Assembly (NCBI GenBank): GCA_964655355.1
Contig: CAZZMD010000005.1
Span: 62,001-126,000, forward strand
Source: CALGDE01 sp964655355
GTDB taxonomy: Bacteria > Cyanobacteriota > Cyanobacteriia > CACIAM-69d
DNA length: 64,000 nucleotides
Reading direction: 5' to 3'
Every line of letters starts with the position of its first letter. Positions within the stretch are counted from its first letter, which is position 1. Under the pieces are notes generated by a model. That model was given only the letters and a program-made list of their open reading frames with translations. It was not told the DNA's origin and made no database searches. Shown piece after piece: positions 8,739 to 18,300 of the stretch. The translations under genes were made by a program, and so were the position numbers.

Positions 8739-10130
8739 ATGTCTCAGGCAGTTGTGCGAGAGAGGGTGGGTCAAGGGTCGGAGTTGATGGTGTCGGCGGG
8801 TGATCGCGCTTTGCTGGTGGATTTGTATCAGTTGACGATGGGGGCGTGTTATTGGGGGGAGGGGATTGCGGAAAAGACGGCAAAATTTGAGGTGTTTGTG
8901 CGGCGGTTGCCGGCGGGGTTTGGCTATTTGATTGCGATGGGGTTGGAGCAGGCGCTGCAATATTTGGCGGGGTTGCAGCTTACGGCGGAACAGGTGGGGT
9001 GGCTGCGGGAGACGGGGATATTCGATGATGCGCCGGATCGGTTTTGGGAGGCGATCGCCCCGGGGAAAAAGGTGTTTACGGGATCTGTATGGGCGGTGCC
9101 GGAGGGGACGCCGATTTTGGCCAATGAACCGATTTTGCGCATTGAGGCTCCGTTATGGCAGGCGCAATGGGTGGAGACCTATTTGTTGACGACGCTGAAT
9201 TATCAGACGTTGATTGCGTCGCGGGCAGCGGGGATGCGGGATGTCGCGGGGGAGGAGGCGATGCTACTAGAATTTGGCACCCGGCGGGCCTTTGGTCCCC
9301 AGGCATCGGTATGGGCGGCACGGGCGGCGATCGCCTCAGGATTTAGCGGCACGTCTAATGTATTGGCGGCGCAGCAGTTGGGGATCCTGCCCCGGGGGAC
9401 CATGGCCCATGCGTTGGTGATGGCGATCGCGGCAACGGCGGGGGGCGATGAGTTGGGGGCGTTTCAGGCATTTCATCGCGCTTTTCCCGGTGCGCCCCTG
9501 TTGGTGGATACCTATGATGCGATCGCGGCGGTGGATCTGTTGGCAGCGGAGGTGGCGGCAGGGCGAATGACGGTACCGGGGGTGCGGCTCGATTCGGGGG
9601 ATTTGGTGGCCCTGTCGAAGGCGGTGCGATCGCGGTTGCCCGATACAAAAATCTTCGCCAGTGGGGATTTGGATGGGCCAGAGATTGCCCGGCTAAAGGC
9701 CGCGGGGGCGACTCTGGATGGCTATGGTATCGGGACTAAGTTGGTGACGGGGAAGCCGGTGAATGGGGTTTATAAATTGGTGGAGTTGGAGGGGGTGCCG
9801 GTGATGAAGGAGGCGGATGGCAAGGTGACCTATCCGGGGGCAAAGCAGGTTTTTCGCCGGTGGGATCCGTCGGGCCATTGGGTGGGCGATCGCCTGGGCT
9901 TGGCTACGGAAACGCCTAAACCTGACGAAAAACCCTTACTCATAAAAGTTATGGAGGGGGGCGATCGCTGTTCTCCGGTGCAGTCGTTGGCGGTGATCGC
10001 GGCGTTTGGGCGATCGCAAGTGAAAACCTTGCCAGAATCGGCCCGTCGTACGGTGGATCCGGAGCCCCTCACTGCCCAATTGTCAGCGGCATTGCTACAG
10101 TTAACGGACCAAACCCGACGCTCCGGTTAG
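8739..10130 (+). CDS. pncB: Nicotinate phosphoribosyltransferase
   Basis: This 463-residue enzyme converts nicotinate and PRPP to nicotinate mononucleotide, the entry step of NAD salvage (Preiss-Handler pathway). Family hallmarks are LLVDLYQLTMGACYW near the N terminus, the EFGTRRAFG stretch with the catalytic-loop basic residues, LVDTYDA and VRLDSGDL. ATG 8739 is chosen because GGGG lies about 8 bases before it; the frame is open to a TTG at 8718. The gene heads an operon with nadD and an NrtR-type regulator, and the 25-base palindrome upstream suggests repression in response to NAD metabolites. Confidence 0.95.
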   Translation: MSQAVVRERVGQGSELMVSAGDRALLVDLYQLTMGACYWGEGIAEKTAKFEVFVRRLPAGFGYLIAMGLEQALQYLAGLQLTAEQVGWLRETGIFDDAPDRFWEAIAPGKKVFTGSVWAVPEGTPILANEPILRIEAPLWQAQWVETYLLTTLNYQTLIASRAAGMRDVAGEEAMLLEFGTRRAFGPQASVWAARAAIASGFSGTSNVLAAQQLGILPRGTMAHALVMAIAATAGGDELGAFQAFHRAFPGAPLLVDTYDAIAAVDLLAAEVAAGRMTVPGVRLDSGDLVALSKAVRSRLPDTKIFASGDLDGPEIARLKAAGATLDGYGIGTKLVTGKPVNGVYKLVELEGVPVMKEADGKVTYPGAKQVFRRWDPSGHWVGDRLGLATETPKPDEKPLLIKVMEGGDRCSPVQSLAVIAAFGRSQVKTLPESARRTVDPEPLTAQLSAALLQLTDQTRRSG

Positions 10131-10180
10131 TGTTTCGTTTCTGTTCCTTACTGCTGCCCCAGTGCTGCCATATTGCTGCC

Positions 10181-10738
10181 ATGCCCACCCTTGCTCTGTT
10201 CGGAACCAGCGCCGATCCGCCAACGGTAGGGCATCAGCAAATTTTGGGATGGTTGGGGGAACAGTATGATCAAGTGGCGGCTTGGGCGGCGGATAATCCG
10301 TTCAAACGCCATGGCACCCCGTTGGAGCATCGGATGGCCATGTTACGGGCGGCGATTCAGGAATTGCCCAGCGGGAACATTGGGGTCTATCCCGAGCTAA
10401 GCCATCGGTTTACGCGGGTGACCGTCGACCAAGCCAGCGATCGCTGGCCCAACGCCGATCTCACCCTAACCATCGGGTCCGACTTGATCGCGCAGCTCCC
10501 CCAGTGGTACCAAATCACGGAGCTACTCCAGCGCGTGCGCCTGTTGGTCATCCCCCGCCCCGGCTATGATTTGACGTCTGATGCCCTCGCGCCATTGAAG
10601 TCGTTAGGGGCAAGGGTGACCGTGGCAGATTTAACCGGCTTGGCCATTTCCTCCACCGCCTACCGTAATCAGGGCGATCGCACCGCCTTGCCCCCCAGCG
10701 TCGCCGCCTATATCGAACAGGAACAACTCTATCGATGA
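10181..10738 (+). CDS. nadD: Nicotinate-nucleotide adenylyltransferase
   Basis: NadD transfers AMP from ATP to nicotinate mononucleotide, the step after PncB. The 185-residue protein has the nucleotidyltransferase motif GTSADPPTVGHQQ with the conserved His18, and the C-terminal ISSTAYR motif. The frame extends back to a GTG at 10130, but ATG 10181 begins right before the conserved first strand and is the family-like start. It lies 50 bases after the pncB stop and overlaps the regulator gene by the four bases ATGA, which suggests translational coupling. Confidence 0.93.
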   Translation: MPTLALFGTSADPPTVGHQQILGWLGEQYDQVAAWAADNPFKRHGTPLEHRMAMLRAAIQELPSGNIGVYPELSHRFTRVTVDQASDRWPNADLTLTIGSDLIAQLPQWYQITELLQRVRLLVIPRPGYDLTSDALAPLKSLGARVTVADLTGLAISSTAYRNQGDRTALPPSVAAYIEQEQLYR

Positions 10739-11502
10739 CGGAATCGATGACCGGCCATAAGCCTTCACCCGAGCCTTCAGATTTGCCCTCGCTCCCTATG
10801 CCTTCTAGCCAACTCGCGGATTTTAAGGTGGGGGTCGATAACGTTATTTTTTCGGTAGATATCGACCAAAATCGGCTGCTAATTTTATTGGTCCTTCGCC
10901 AAGAGCCCCCTTTCAAATCACAATGGAGCTTACCCGGTAGCTTGGTCCGCCAAGGGGAATCCCTGGAAGACGCTGCCTATCGCACCCTGTCGGAAAAGGT
11001 GCCGGTGAAAAATCTATATCTGGAGCAGCTTTATAGTTTTGGGGGACCGGGGCGGGATCCTCGGGAAGCCCCCGATAGTTTTGGCGATCGCTATCTATCC
11101 GTGAGCTATTTTGCCCTCGTCCCCTATCGCGAACTATCCTCCCCGGAATCCACCCCCGTAGCCTGGCATGAAGTCGGTAAGCTGCCGGATCTCGCCTTCG
11201 ACCATCGCGACATCATCGACTACGGCCACCGGCGGTTAAAAAACAAGCTGGAATACAGCCCGATCGCCTTTGAGGTGCTGCCCCAACACTTCACCCTGAA
11301 CGACCTGTATCAGTTTTATGGCACCGTCCTGGGATCCAACTTTTCCGACTATTCCAACTTCCGCAGTCGCCTCCTCAAGCTGGGCTTTCTGTCGGATACG
11401 GGCAACAAAATTTCTCGGGGAGCCGGACGCCCCGCCAGCCTGTACGAATTCGATGCGATCGCCTTCGAACCCTTTAAACACAAACCCCTCGTCTTCGTCT
11501 AG
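10735..11502 (+). CDS. nrtR: NrtR-type regulator of NAD metabolism (degenerate NUDIX plus winged helix)
   Basis: This 255-residue protein has an N-terminal NUDIX domain (about 30-160) and a C-terminal winged-helix-like domain (about 170-250) ending in GRPASLYEFD, the layout of NrtR repressors. In the NUDIX box (68-91) the conserved Glu positions are changed: R72, T84 and K88 replace Glu, while E75 and E87 remain. Hydrolysis is therefore unlikely and ligand sensing likely, as described for NrtR regulators that bind ADP-ribose-type NAD catabolites. Its place in the pncB-nadD operon supports the call. An uncharacterised NUDIX hydrolase is the alternative, but the degenerate box argues against it. 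Confidence 0.88.
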   Translation: MTESMTGHKPSPEPSDLPSLPMPSSQLADFKVGVDNVIFSVDIDQNRLLILLVLRQEPPFKSQWSLPGSLVRQGESLEDAAYRTLSEKVPVKNLYLEQLYSFGGPGRDPREAPDSFGDRYLSVSYFALVPYRELSSPESTPVAWHEVGKLPDLAFDHRDIIDYGHRRLKNKLEYSPIAFEVLPQHFTLNDLYQFYGTVLGSNFSDYSNFRSRLLKLGFLSDTGNKISRGAGRPASLYEFDAIAFEPFKHKPLVFV

Positions 11503-11534
11503 CCCCAGAGGGGCTTTGTTTAAGGGCTTTTTTA
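11501..11534 (+). terminator. Terminator of the pncB-nadD-nrtR operon
   Basis: AGCCCC-AGA-GGGGCT (11501-11515) forms a 6-bp GC-rich stem overlapping the last two bases of the nrtR stop codon. T-rich sequence follows, TTGTTT and then a TTTTTT run by 11534. Position and structure fit intrinsic termination. Confidence 0.7.
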
Positions 11535-11715
11535 AGGTCTGACCGGTAGTGTTGATCTTTCGTCGATGTTTTTTCTCTATGGTTCGGCAGCCAGAATAGT
11601 GATTCGATGTCACGTCCCCTTAACTCGATGGTGCGAAACCCGGTAACTGTGATTAAATTCGGGTCAGCTTAGAACTACTTTCGCCCTGGGTCTAACCCCC
11701 CACCCTGACTTTCCC

Positions 11716-12738
11716 GTGACTTCCCTTGCCCCCCTCCGCCAACTCTCCAAAGCCTCTGCCTTTCTGGGGCTTTCGGTCGGTTTACTCTCTATCTCCTTCG
11801 CCCCCATTTTTATCCGCCTAGCGGAAACAGAACTGGGGCCTAATGCAACGGTTCTTAACCGTATGCTGATTTTCCTGCTCGTTTTCGGGCTCGGACGATG
11901 GATTAGCCGCAGTCTCTCAGCCGCGATCGCCCCCGCGCCCTCGGAAGCAACATCTGAAGCAACGTCGGAGACCCCCGCCTCTCCCACCACCACTCAATAT
12001 TTATTGTTGGGCAGTGCCGGCGTAGTCTCTGTGATTTCCCTGATGCTCTGGGCGGTCTCCCTTCAATACACCACCGTCGCCAAGTGCATGTTGCTGAACA
12101 ACCTGACGCCCCTCTTCACCAGTCTGGGCAGTTGGCTACTGTTCAAAAAACAATTTGATCGGCGATTTCTTATCGGTATGGCGATCGCCTTGGCCGGGGC
12201 GATCGCCCTCAGCTTCGAGGACCTGCACAGTGCAGACGGTCTACTTATTGGCGATTTATATGCCCTGCTGTCCGCCGTCTTCCTGGGCAGCTATTTCTTA
12301 ATTATCGAAAAACTTCGGCAGCGATTTTCGGCGACCACTATTCTGCTGTGGCGCTGTGCCGTTGGCAGTGCACTGCTCTTGCCCGTCACCCTGGCGACCG
12401 AACATCAGCTTGTGCCGACAGAAATGATTCCCTTGGCGGCAGTCTTTGGCTTGGGGATCATCAGCGAAGGCATGGGGCAACGGCTACTGGCGGACGCGAT
12501 GCAGCATTTTTCCTGCAGCTTTATCGCCCTCTTCCTGCTGCTGGAGCCCATCCTGAGCGCGATGTTAGCCTGGGGCATTTTTGCCGAAGCCCTAACGGCG
12601 AGCACCTGGCTTGGATTTGTCATTGTTCTGGGGGGAATTTATCTGGCCCAATCGAGCAAGTGCGCTGGGCAAGAACTGGGGACCGAACCGGAGGTCACGA
12701 TAATTAGCCCGTCAAGCGAGACCCCTTTGGAGGCTTAG
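11716..12738 (+). CDS. DMT superfamily (EamA) transporter
   Basis: This 340-residue protein is almost entirely hydrophobic, with about ten transmembrane helices in two EamA halves. Family-like stretches are LSISFAPIFIRLAETELGP in the first helix and LEPILSAMLAWGIFAEALT near the end. EamA proteins export or import small metabolites, and the substrate cannot be read from the sequence. A low-complexity Ala/Thr/Ser/Glu loop (about 73-92) separates helices 2 and 3. The start is GTG at 11716, directly before the first helix. Its stop overlaps that of the convergent small gene. Confidence 0.9.
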   Translation: MTSLAPLRQLSKASAFLGLSVGLLSISFAPIFIRLAETELGPNATVLNRMLIFLLVFGLGRWISRSLSAAIAPAPSEATSEATSETPASPTTTQYLLLGSAGVVSVISLMLWAVSLQYTTVAKCMLLNNLTPLFTSLGSWLLFKKQFDRRFLIGMAIALAGAIALSFEDLHSADGLLIGDLYALLSAVFLGSYFLIIEKLRQRFSATTILLWRCAVGSALLLPVTLATEHQLVPTEMIPLAAVFGLGIISEGMGQRLLADAMQHFSCSFIALFLLLEPILSAMLAWGIFAEALTASTWLGFVIVLGGIYLAQSSKCAGQELGTEPEVTIISPSSETPLEA

Positions 12739-13061
12739 CGGGAGCCTGCCCCCACCGTATCCGCCGGCGCGCCGCGGTCAATCGGCATGATGGAGCGATC
12801 GCTATTGATATTGCTATTGACATTGCGATTGACATCACCATTGACCTCGGGGGACTGCTGGTCAGCAGCCGTTTCAGTCAAGGTCATGGGAGCACCTCCG
12901 CCCCCCTGAGCGGTCGGCGTTCCCTGGAGGGAGTGGATGCCCAAAAACACAACCGGCTGTAGGGCAATGCAAAGGGTCGCGATGCCCACTTTTGCCGCTT
13001 CGGCGACTTTGCTAGAGCGCTTTAGGTAGGGGGTGGGGGAAGAGCTGATGGAGTGGGTCAT
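12735..13061 (-). CDS. Small single-helix membrane protein, unknown
   Basis: I do not recognise this 108-residue protein. It has one hydrophobic stretch (about 26-45, IATLCIALQPVVFLG), a glycine cluster (GGGGAP) and an Asn/Asp-rich tail. The tail is encoded by four degenerate copies of a 12-base unit (12804-12851), giving repeated N-x-N patterns. The frame opens with ATG 13061 and ends within the convergent transporter gene's stop codon. It could be real but fast-evolving, or a chance frame. The in-frame repeat unit length (12) mildly favours coding. Confidence 0.5.
   Translation of the reverse strand: MTHSISSSPTPYLKRSSKVAEAAKVGIATLCIALQPVVFLGIHSLQGTPTAQGGGGAPMTLTETAADQQSPEVNGDVNRNVNSNINSDRSIMPIDRGAPADTVGAGSR
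12804..12851. repeat. 12-bp degenerate tandem array (four copies)
   Basis: Four units of the form ATTGAYATYRCY run from 12804 to 12851, with substitutions between copies. The unit is a multiple of three and is read in frame by the small leftward gene. Confidence 0.8.
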
Positions 13062-13466
13062 GGTAGAGATTGGGGAGCGAGTGCAAGAGGCAGACTAGGA
13101 GTGAATCCCAGAGGACTTAACGATTCCGTTGCGTCCTTGGTCTTAGTATTGCGGGGGGCGTTGAAGCGGGTTACCGTCCCTGGCCAAGAAGTGCGATCGT
13201 CCCGTTGCTCCCCTCTGGAATGCCCAGTGTTGCGTTGGGGCAGACCGGAAATCAGGGACCGGTTTGGAAATTGGCCCTGCAGCCTGGGTCAGGCACTAGA
13301 TCAAGAGCTGGGGCAAGAGCTGGGTCAAGGGCTGGGTCAAGAGCATGGCATCGTATGATGAGACTCCGGTTATCCAGACCCATGATCCGGACACTTTCTC
13401 CCACGGCGGGGAAAATGTTTACTTTTTCGCAGACGACTAACGCAATTTTTCACGTTCTAACCAGCT
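13062..13466. other. Intergenic region upstream of leuB
   Basis: These 405 bases separate the small leftward gene from leuB. Apart from the 12-base tandem array at 13302-13349 I see no gene, RNA or clear leader-peptide attenuator. Confidence 0.55.
13302..13349. repeat. 12-bp tandem array (four copies) upstream of leuB
   Basis: CAAGAGCTGGGG, CAAGAGCTGGGT, CAAGGGCTGGGT and CAAGAGCATGGC follow one another without gaps. The array lies about 120 bases upstream of the leuB start, where it could affect promoter geometry if copy number varies. Confidence 0.9.
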
Positions 13467-14564
13467 ATGACTCGCACCTATCGCATTACGCTGTTGCCCG
13501 GTGATGGCATCGGTCCCGAGATTACCCGCGTAGCCGTGGGGGTATTGGAGACGGTGGGACGGCAGCTCGATGTGGCATTTGAGTTTAAGGAAGCTTTGAT
13601 TGGCGGTAGTGCCATTGACGCAACCGGGGGACCGCTACCGGAGGAGACGTTAGCGGCCTGCCGGGATAGTGATGCGATTATGTTGGCGGCGATCGGTGGT
13701 TATAAGTGGGACACCTTACCCAGTGACATTCGCCCGGAGCGGGGATTGTTGGGGCTGCGGGCGGGGCTAGGACTGTTTGCCAATTTGCGTCCGGCTCAGA
13801 TTTTGCCCCAGCTTATCGATGCATCGACCCTCCAACGGGAAGTGGTCGAAGGGGTCGACATTATGGTGGTGCGAGAGCTGACGGGGGGGATTTATTTCGG
13901 AGAACCGTCCGGCATTTTTGAAACGGAATCGGGCGATCGCCGGGGGGTGAGCACGATGGTCTACGGGGAAGACGAAATCGATCGCATTGCCCGTGTCGCC
14001 TTCAAAACTGCCCAACAACGTCAAGGGCGACTGTGCTCAGTGGATAAGGCTAATGTTTTGGCGGTGTCTCGGCTTTGGCGCGATCGCCTGACCACCCTAG
14101 GCAAAGACTACGAAGACGTAGAACTGTCTCATTTATATGTTGATAATGCGGCGATGCAACTGGTGCGATCGCCCAAGCAATTCGACACCATCGTCACCGG
14201 TAATTTATTTGGGGATATTTTGTCCGATGTGGCTGCCATGTTGACGGGCAGTATCGGGATGTTGCCGTCGGCGAGCTTAGGGGAGCCCGGTCAGCCGGGG
14301 GTATTTGAACCCGTCCATGGCTCCGCGCCGGATATTGCCGGTCAAGATAAGGCAAACCCGTTGGCCCAGGTATTGAGTGCGGCAATGATGTGTCGCTATG
14401 GCTTGGATCTGCCCGAGGTGAGCGATCGCATTGAAGCGGCGGTGAATACGGTCTTAGACCAGGGCTACCGCACCGGCGACATTATGGCGGAGGGCATGAC
14501 CCCCGTGGGTTGCAAAGCCATGGGTGAGGCACTTTTAAAAGCGCTGGAATCTGCCGAATCCTAG
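13467..14564 (+). CDS. leuB: 3-isopropylmalate dehydrogenase
   Basis: LeuB oxidises and decarboxylates 3-isopropylmalate to 2-oxoisocaproate in leucine synthesis. The 365-residue length is standard. The N terminus has LLPGDGIGPEI, the substrate-binding region has LRAGLGLFANLRPA and VVRELTGGIYFG, and the cofactor region has GSIGMLPSASLG and FEPVHGSAPDIAG. The neighbouring glycosyltransferase starts 24 bases after the stop and may be co-transcribed, but no other leucine gene lies in this window, so the pathway genes are scattered, as is usual in cyanobacteria. Confidence 0.97.
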   Translation: MTRTYRITLLPGDGIGPEITRVAVGVLETVGRQLDVAFEFKEALIGGSAIDATGGPLPEETLAACRDSDAIMLAAIGGYKWDTLPSDIRPERGLLGLRAGLGLFANLRPAQILPQLIDASTLQREVVEGVDIMVVRELTGGIYFGEPSGIFETESGDRRGVSTMVYGEDEIDRIARVAFKTAQQRQGRLCSVDKANVLAVSRLWRDRLTTLGKDYEDVELSHLYVDNAAMQLVRSPKQFDTIVTGNLFGDILSDVAAMLTGSIGMLPSASLGEPGQPGVFEPVHGSAPDIAGQDKANPLAQVLSAAMMCRYGLDLPEVSDRIEAAVNTVLDQGYRTGDIMAEGMTPVGCKAMGEALLKALESAES

Positions 14565-14588
14565 GCAAAGCATCATAGGAAAACACCG

Positions 14589-15290
14589 ATGGATTCCATC
14601 CTTCTATTCCTCAAAGCCCCCGTCCCCGGCAAAGTGAAAACGCGGTTGGCGGCAACCATCGGTTTTAAGGAAGCCGCTGAACTCTATTCCGCGTTCGTCC
14701 TGGATTGGTGCGATCGCCTGTACCAGCTCTGCGACCTAGCACCGTCCCCAGTCACATTGCGGGTGATGTATAGCCCCCCCGATGCGAAAGATGCGATCGC
14801 CGACTGGTTGCGCCTCAGTCAATGGGGGGTAGAGATTACGGATCGCCTTTACCCCCAATCGGACGGAGATTTGGGCGATCGCCTGCATCAGGCATTTGTG
14901 GCGGCCTTTGACAGCGGCGCAGAACGGGCGATCGCCGTGGGGACGGACAGCCCAGATTTGCCATTGGAGCGCCTAACGCGACTGCTGGATGGGCTACGCA
15001 CCCATGATTGCGGCCTCATTCCCAGCACCGACGGCGGCTATTGCGCTATCGGCTTCCATCGGGATCGCTACGAACCCGCCGTCTTTCAGGACATGGCGTG
15101 GAGCACGGAAACCGTGTGTGACGATACCCTAGCGAAATTGCAACTCCACCAGCGAACGGCGTTAACCCTAGAACCTTGGGTCGATGTCGATGACCGTGAT
15201 GATTTACAGATTTTGATTCAGCGATTGGAAGATGGGGCGATCGCCGCTCAACTCCCCCGCACCACTCAATGGCTCAACGAAGGCGTTTAA
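14589..15290 (+). CDS. TIGR04282-type glycosyltransferase (DUF2064)
   Basis: This 233-residue protein has the GT-A-like core of the DUF2064/TIGR04282 family: an N-terminal FLKAPVPGKVKTRLA nucleotide-binding motif, GTDSPDLPLE with the DxD-like acidic pair, and PSTDGGYCAIG. Some family members are annotated for arsenosugar synthesis, but the other genes of that pathway are not seen here and the substrate is uncertain. The C-terminal residues AIAAQLPRTTQWLNEGV are repeated, diverged, as a short remnant beyond the CHAT gene (21499-21560). A 15-base tandem pair starts right after the stop. Confidence 0.88.
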   Translation: MDSILLFLKAPVPGKVKTRLAATIGFKEAAELYSAFVLDWCDRLYQLCDLAPSPVTLRVMYSPPDAKDAIADWLRLSQWGVEITDRLYPQSDGDLGDRLHQAFVAAFDSGAERAIAVGTDSPDLPLERLTRLLDGLRTHDCGLIPSTDGGYCAIGFHRDRYEPAVFQDMAWSTETVCDDTLAKLQLHQRTALTLEPWVDVDDRDDLQILIQRLEDGAIAAQLPRTTQWLNEGV

Positions 15291-15320
15291 TTTCAAGGTC
15301 TTCAATTTCAGGGCTTTCAA
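15291..15320. repeat. 15-bp tandem pair after the glycosyltransferase stop
   Basis: TTTCAAGGTCTTCAA is followed directly by TTTCAGGGCTTTCAA, beginning at the base after the TAA stop. The region lies between convergent genes, and the CHAT gene ends at 15326. Confidence 0.8.
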
Positions 15321-15325
15321 CGCCT

Positions 15326-18300
15326 TTACCAAGGACTTCCGATCGCGGTGAAGGCTGACCAATAGTAGGGATGTTGTAAGCCGGCGGCGGATCTCCCCTG
15401 AAGATCGGGCGGCAATGGCACAACGAGGGATCCCCCATCCAGAATTAGGGTCCCATCTTTGACTGTGGCCTCCCCCCGCATCATGGCAAGCTGTGCCCGT
15501 TGGAGCGCCTCCGATTTGGTCGTAATGGTCCCGCTGGCCCAATAGCGATACAGCCCCCCCATCAATACCGATGTCCCCGTATCATCCACATACCAAAGGC
15601 TGGCGATCGCCGTTCGGACCCCTGCTTTCACGCTGAACCCTGCAAATCCCAACTCTGCCTCCGCATTCCCCAACGCTGTGCGGCAGGCGCTCAGGACCAA
15701 TAAATTCACGATGGGATTCCCCAGTTGTAGACGCCCTATCTCTTCCAAGCTCACCCGCTCGGTGCCAAATTGAATATAGGAATTTTGCAGCTGGCCGGCC
15801 TGGAACTCCCCATGGGTCGCCAGATGGACGATCGCATCAGGGGCCGCCTGCCGTTGGGCCAAGAAATTGTCGACGCTAAAGGCCTCATTGAGGAAAGATT
15901 GCCCTGTCCAGCTTTTTTGAGTGATGGTATTTAACTCCACCGGCACAAAGGGCAAAGGATTTTGCTTGGGATCCTCAAATTGGGACGCCCCCATCGCCAA
16001 AATCCCAGTGCCCCGATTCAATTGTTGAGTGGAGTCAATGGCATCAAAGGACGGCAGGATGGTGAAATTGTAATTTTCGATGAAATGGCGATCGCCGTCG
16101 TGGAGGGTGGCGATCGGGGTGCTCCGTAACTCTGGGCTGAGGGACAGGATGAGGGAATCGATATTATCGAGTTCAAGCCGTTCCTGAACAGGACGAATAA
16201 GGTGATCATAGAGCTGTTGGGCGGCCGGCAGGTAGGACTTGGGGCTGATTCGCCGCTTCAGGGGATTGGTCATGGCGGTCCGCAACTGGCTCGCCTGACT
16301 GCTCAGGGCCAATTGCCCAACCCCCGGAACAATGCGATGGAGCGGCTCTCCCTCTCGGGTAATAAGCAACAATTCCAGGCGATCCGGATAGGACAAGGTA
16401 TACAAAATGGCATAGCGCTGCCGAGTCCGCTCCTCCCAGGTCTGCAATAACTTCTTCGCCCGCAGGATCAGATCTTTGTCCACCGTGCGCACGGATTGTT
16501 GCACTTCATCCTGGAAATGGACAGCGAATTCATAGCGGCGCAGGGCATCCGTTGCCGCGATCGCCCCTGGAATATCCCCCTGTTTCAGCGACGCCTGAAT
16601 TTGGCGGGCAAAATTCACCGACACCGCATCGGTTCGATCCGCCGACTTCGGCAACAGTTCATCGGGTGCCGCTTCGTCCAGGACTATTCCATCCCGGTTA
16701 CGCTGCTGCTGTAGGGCATCCCCTAACTCCAGAGAGAGCTGAGTATTGGTCGAATTAGCTGATGAGGTATCCGCCTGGGCGATCGCCCCTACCCCTTGGG
16801 CCACCGCTGTCGGTGTGATCGCAATATCCAAGGGCGTCTCAACGAAGGCAGGCGTAGTCGTTTCTGCGGGCGGGGCGATCGCCGTCGGATCTAAGGGGAT
16901 GGAAGCCACCATCGGCGTCTCTGGGCGCGGGGGAGGTACCATCGTCATCACCCCTAGAATTTCCCCGGGCGTCACCGATACGCCCCCGTCCCCAAAAGAC
17001 GTGGAGGGCGTACTCAGCAGACTTAATCCTGTGGGAATGGTATTGACGCCATTGGTTAAACTCCCCGCACTCCCATTGCTGCTGGGATTGCCCACTTCAA
17101 AGGTTGGGGAGGCGCTGCCATGGCGGAGATCAACCCGGGAACCGGACGTAGTACACACACTCGCCCCCGAACAACCCGCATTCGGTGCAATCCCCGTAAA
17201 CCGTAAATTGCCCCCCGTCGTCTCCACAAACACATTGCCTCCGATGCCCGTTGAACCGCCACTGGCATCAATCCAAGGAATTTCAATATCCCCCACCGGA
17301 TCCACAAATACATCGCCCCCATCCCCCGTCGTACCCCGGGCATTCAATGCCCCTGAGGTGATTTGGGTTTCCGCCAGGACCGTGATATCCCCCCCGATCG
17401 CGGCGGTCGTCGAGAGATCCCCCGCCGTAATCTGACCGGTGCGACTTTCAACCTGAATGGGATTACCGGGAGTGGTGATATCGCCCACCGTTACATCGCC
17501 ATTGGCAGATAGGGTCACCGGACCCGTGCTGTTGATCGCCAAACCCTCAAAGCGATCGCCCTCACTGCGGGCATCAAATCCACCGCTATCAACGGCCCCC
17601 GTCACCAACACCTCATTCAGAGCCCGAAGGGTTGTATTGCCACCGGCGGTTATAGACGTACCGGCGATCGCCCCTTGGTTCGCGGTCAGGGAAATGGTCG
17701 TCGCTCCCTCCAGCGCCTGATGGGTAATATTCCCCCCATCGCTCACCAATTCCAAAGAGCCCTGAGTACTAGACAGGCCGGCTACGGTGACATCACCGGT
17801 CACACTGCGCAAAAACACATCGCCCGTAAAAGTGCGATCGCCCGAGAAGGTTAAATTGCGCTCCGCCGTCAGTGAGTACATCCCCGTATTCGCCGACGAT
17901 CCGGTCAGAGGCACATTGAAATCAATCCCCGTGCCTGTCCCCGTCGCCTGGAAAATAGCATCCCCCGTACCCGTGGCCCGTGCCACGGCAGCAGCAGCAT
18001 TGGTCACGGTAATGCCGTTGCCATTGGCTTGGGTGGCGGTTCCCGTCACCCGTAATATTCCGGTTCCCGTGGTCTCAACGGTGTTTTCAATCTGGACCCC
18101 GCTAGTCCCTCCGTCCCCCGTAATAGTGAGATCGCCATCAATGGTGCTGACGGGACCCTGTAGATTGACCCCGGTATCATTGCCATCACCGATAAAGGTA
18201 AAAGATGCGGTGCCGATCGCCGTTATTTGACTGGTGTCACGGCTGATAACTCCAGCCCCATCACCGCTGCCGGTCAAACTGGTTCCGTTGATGGTGGCGA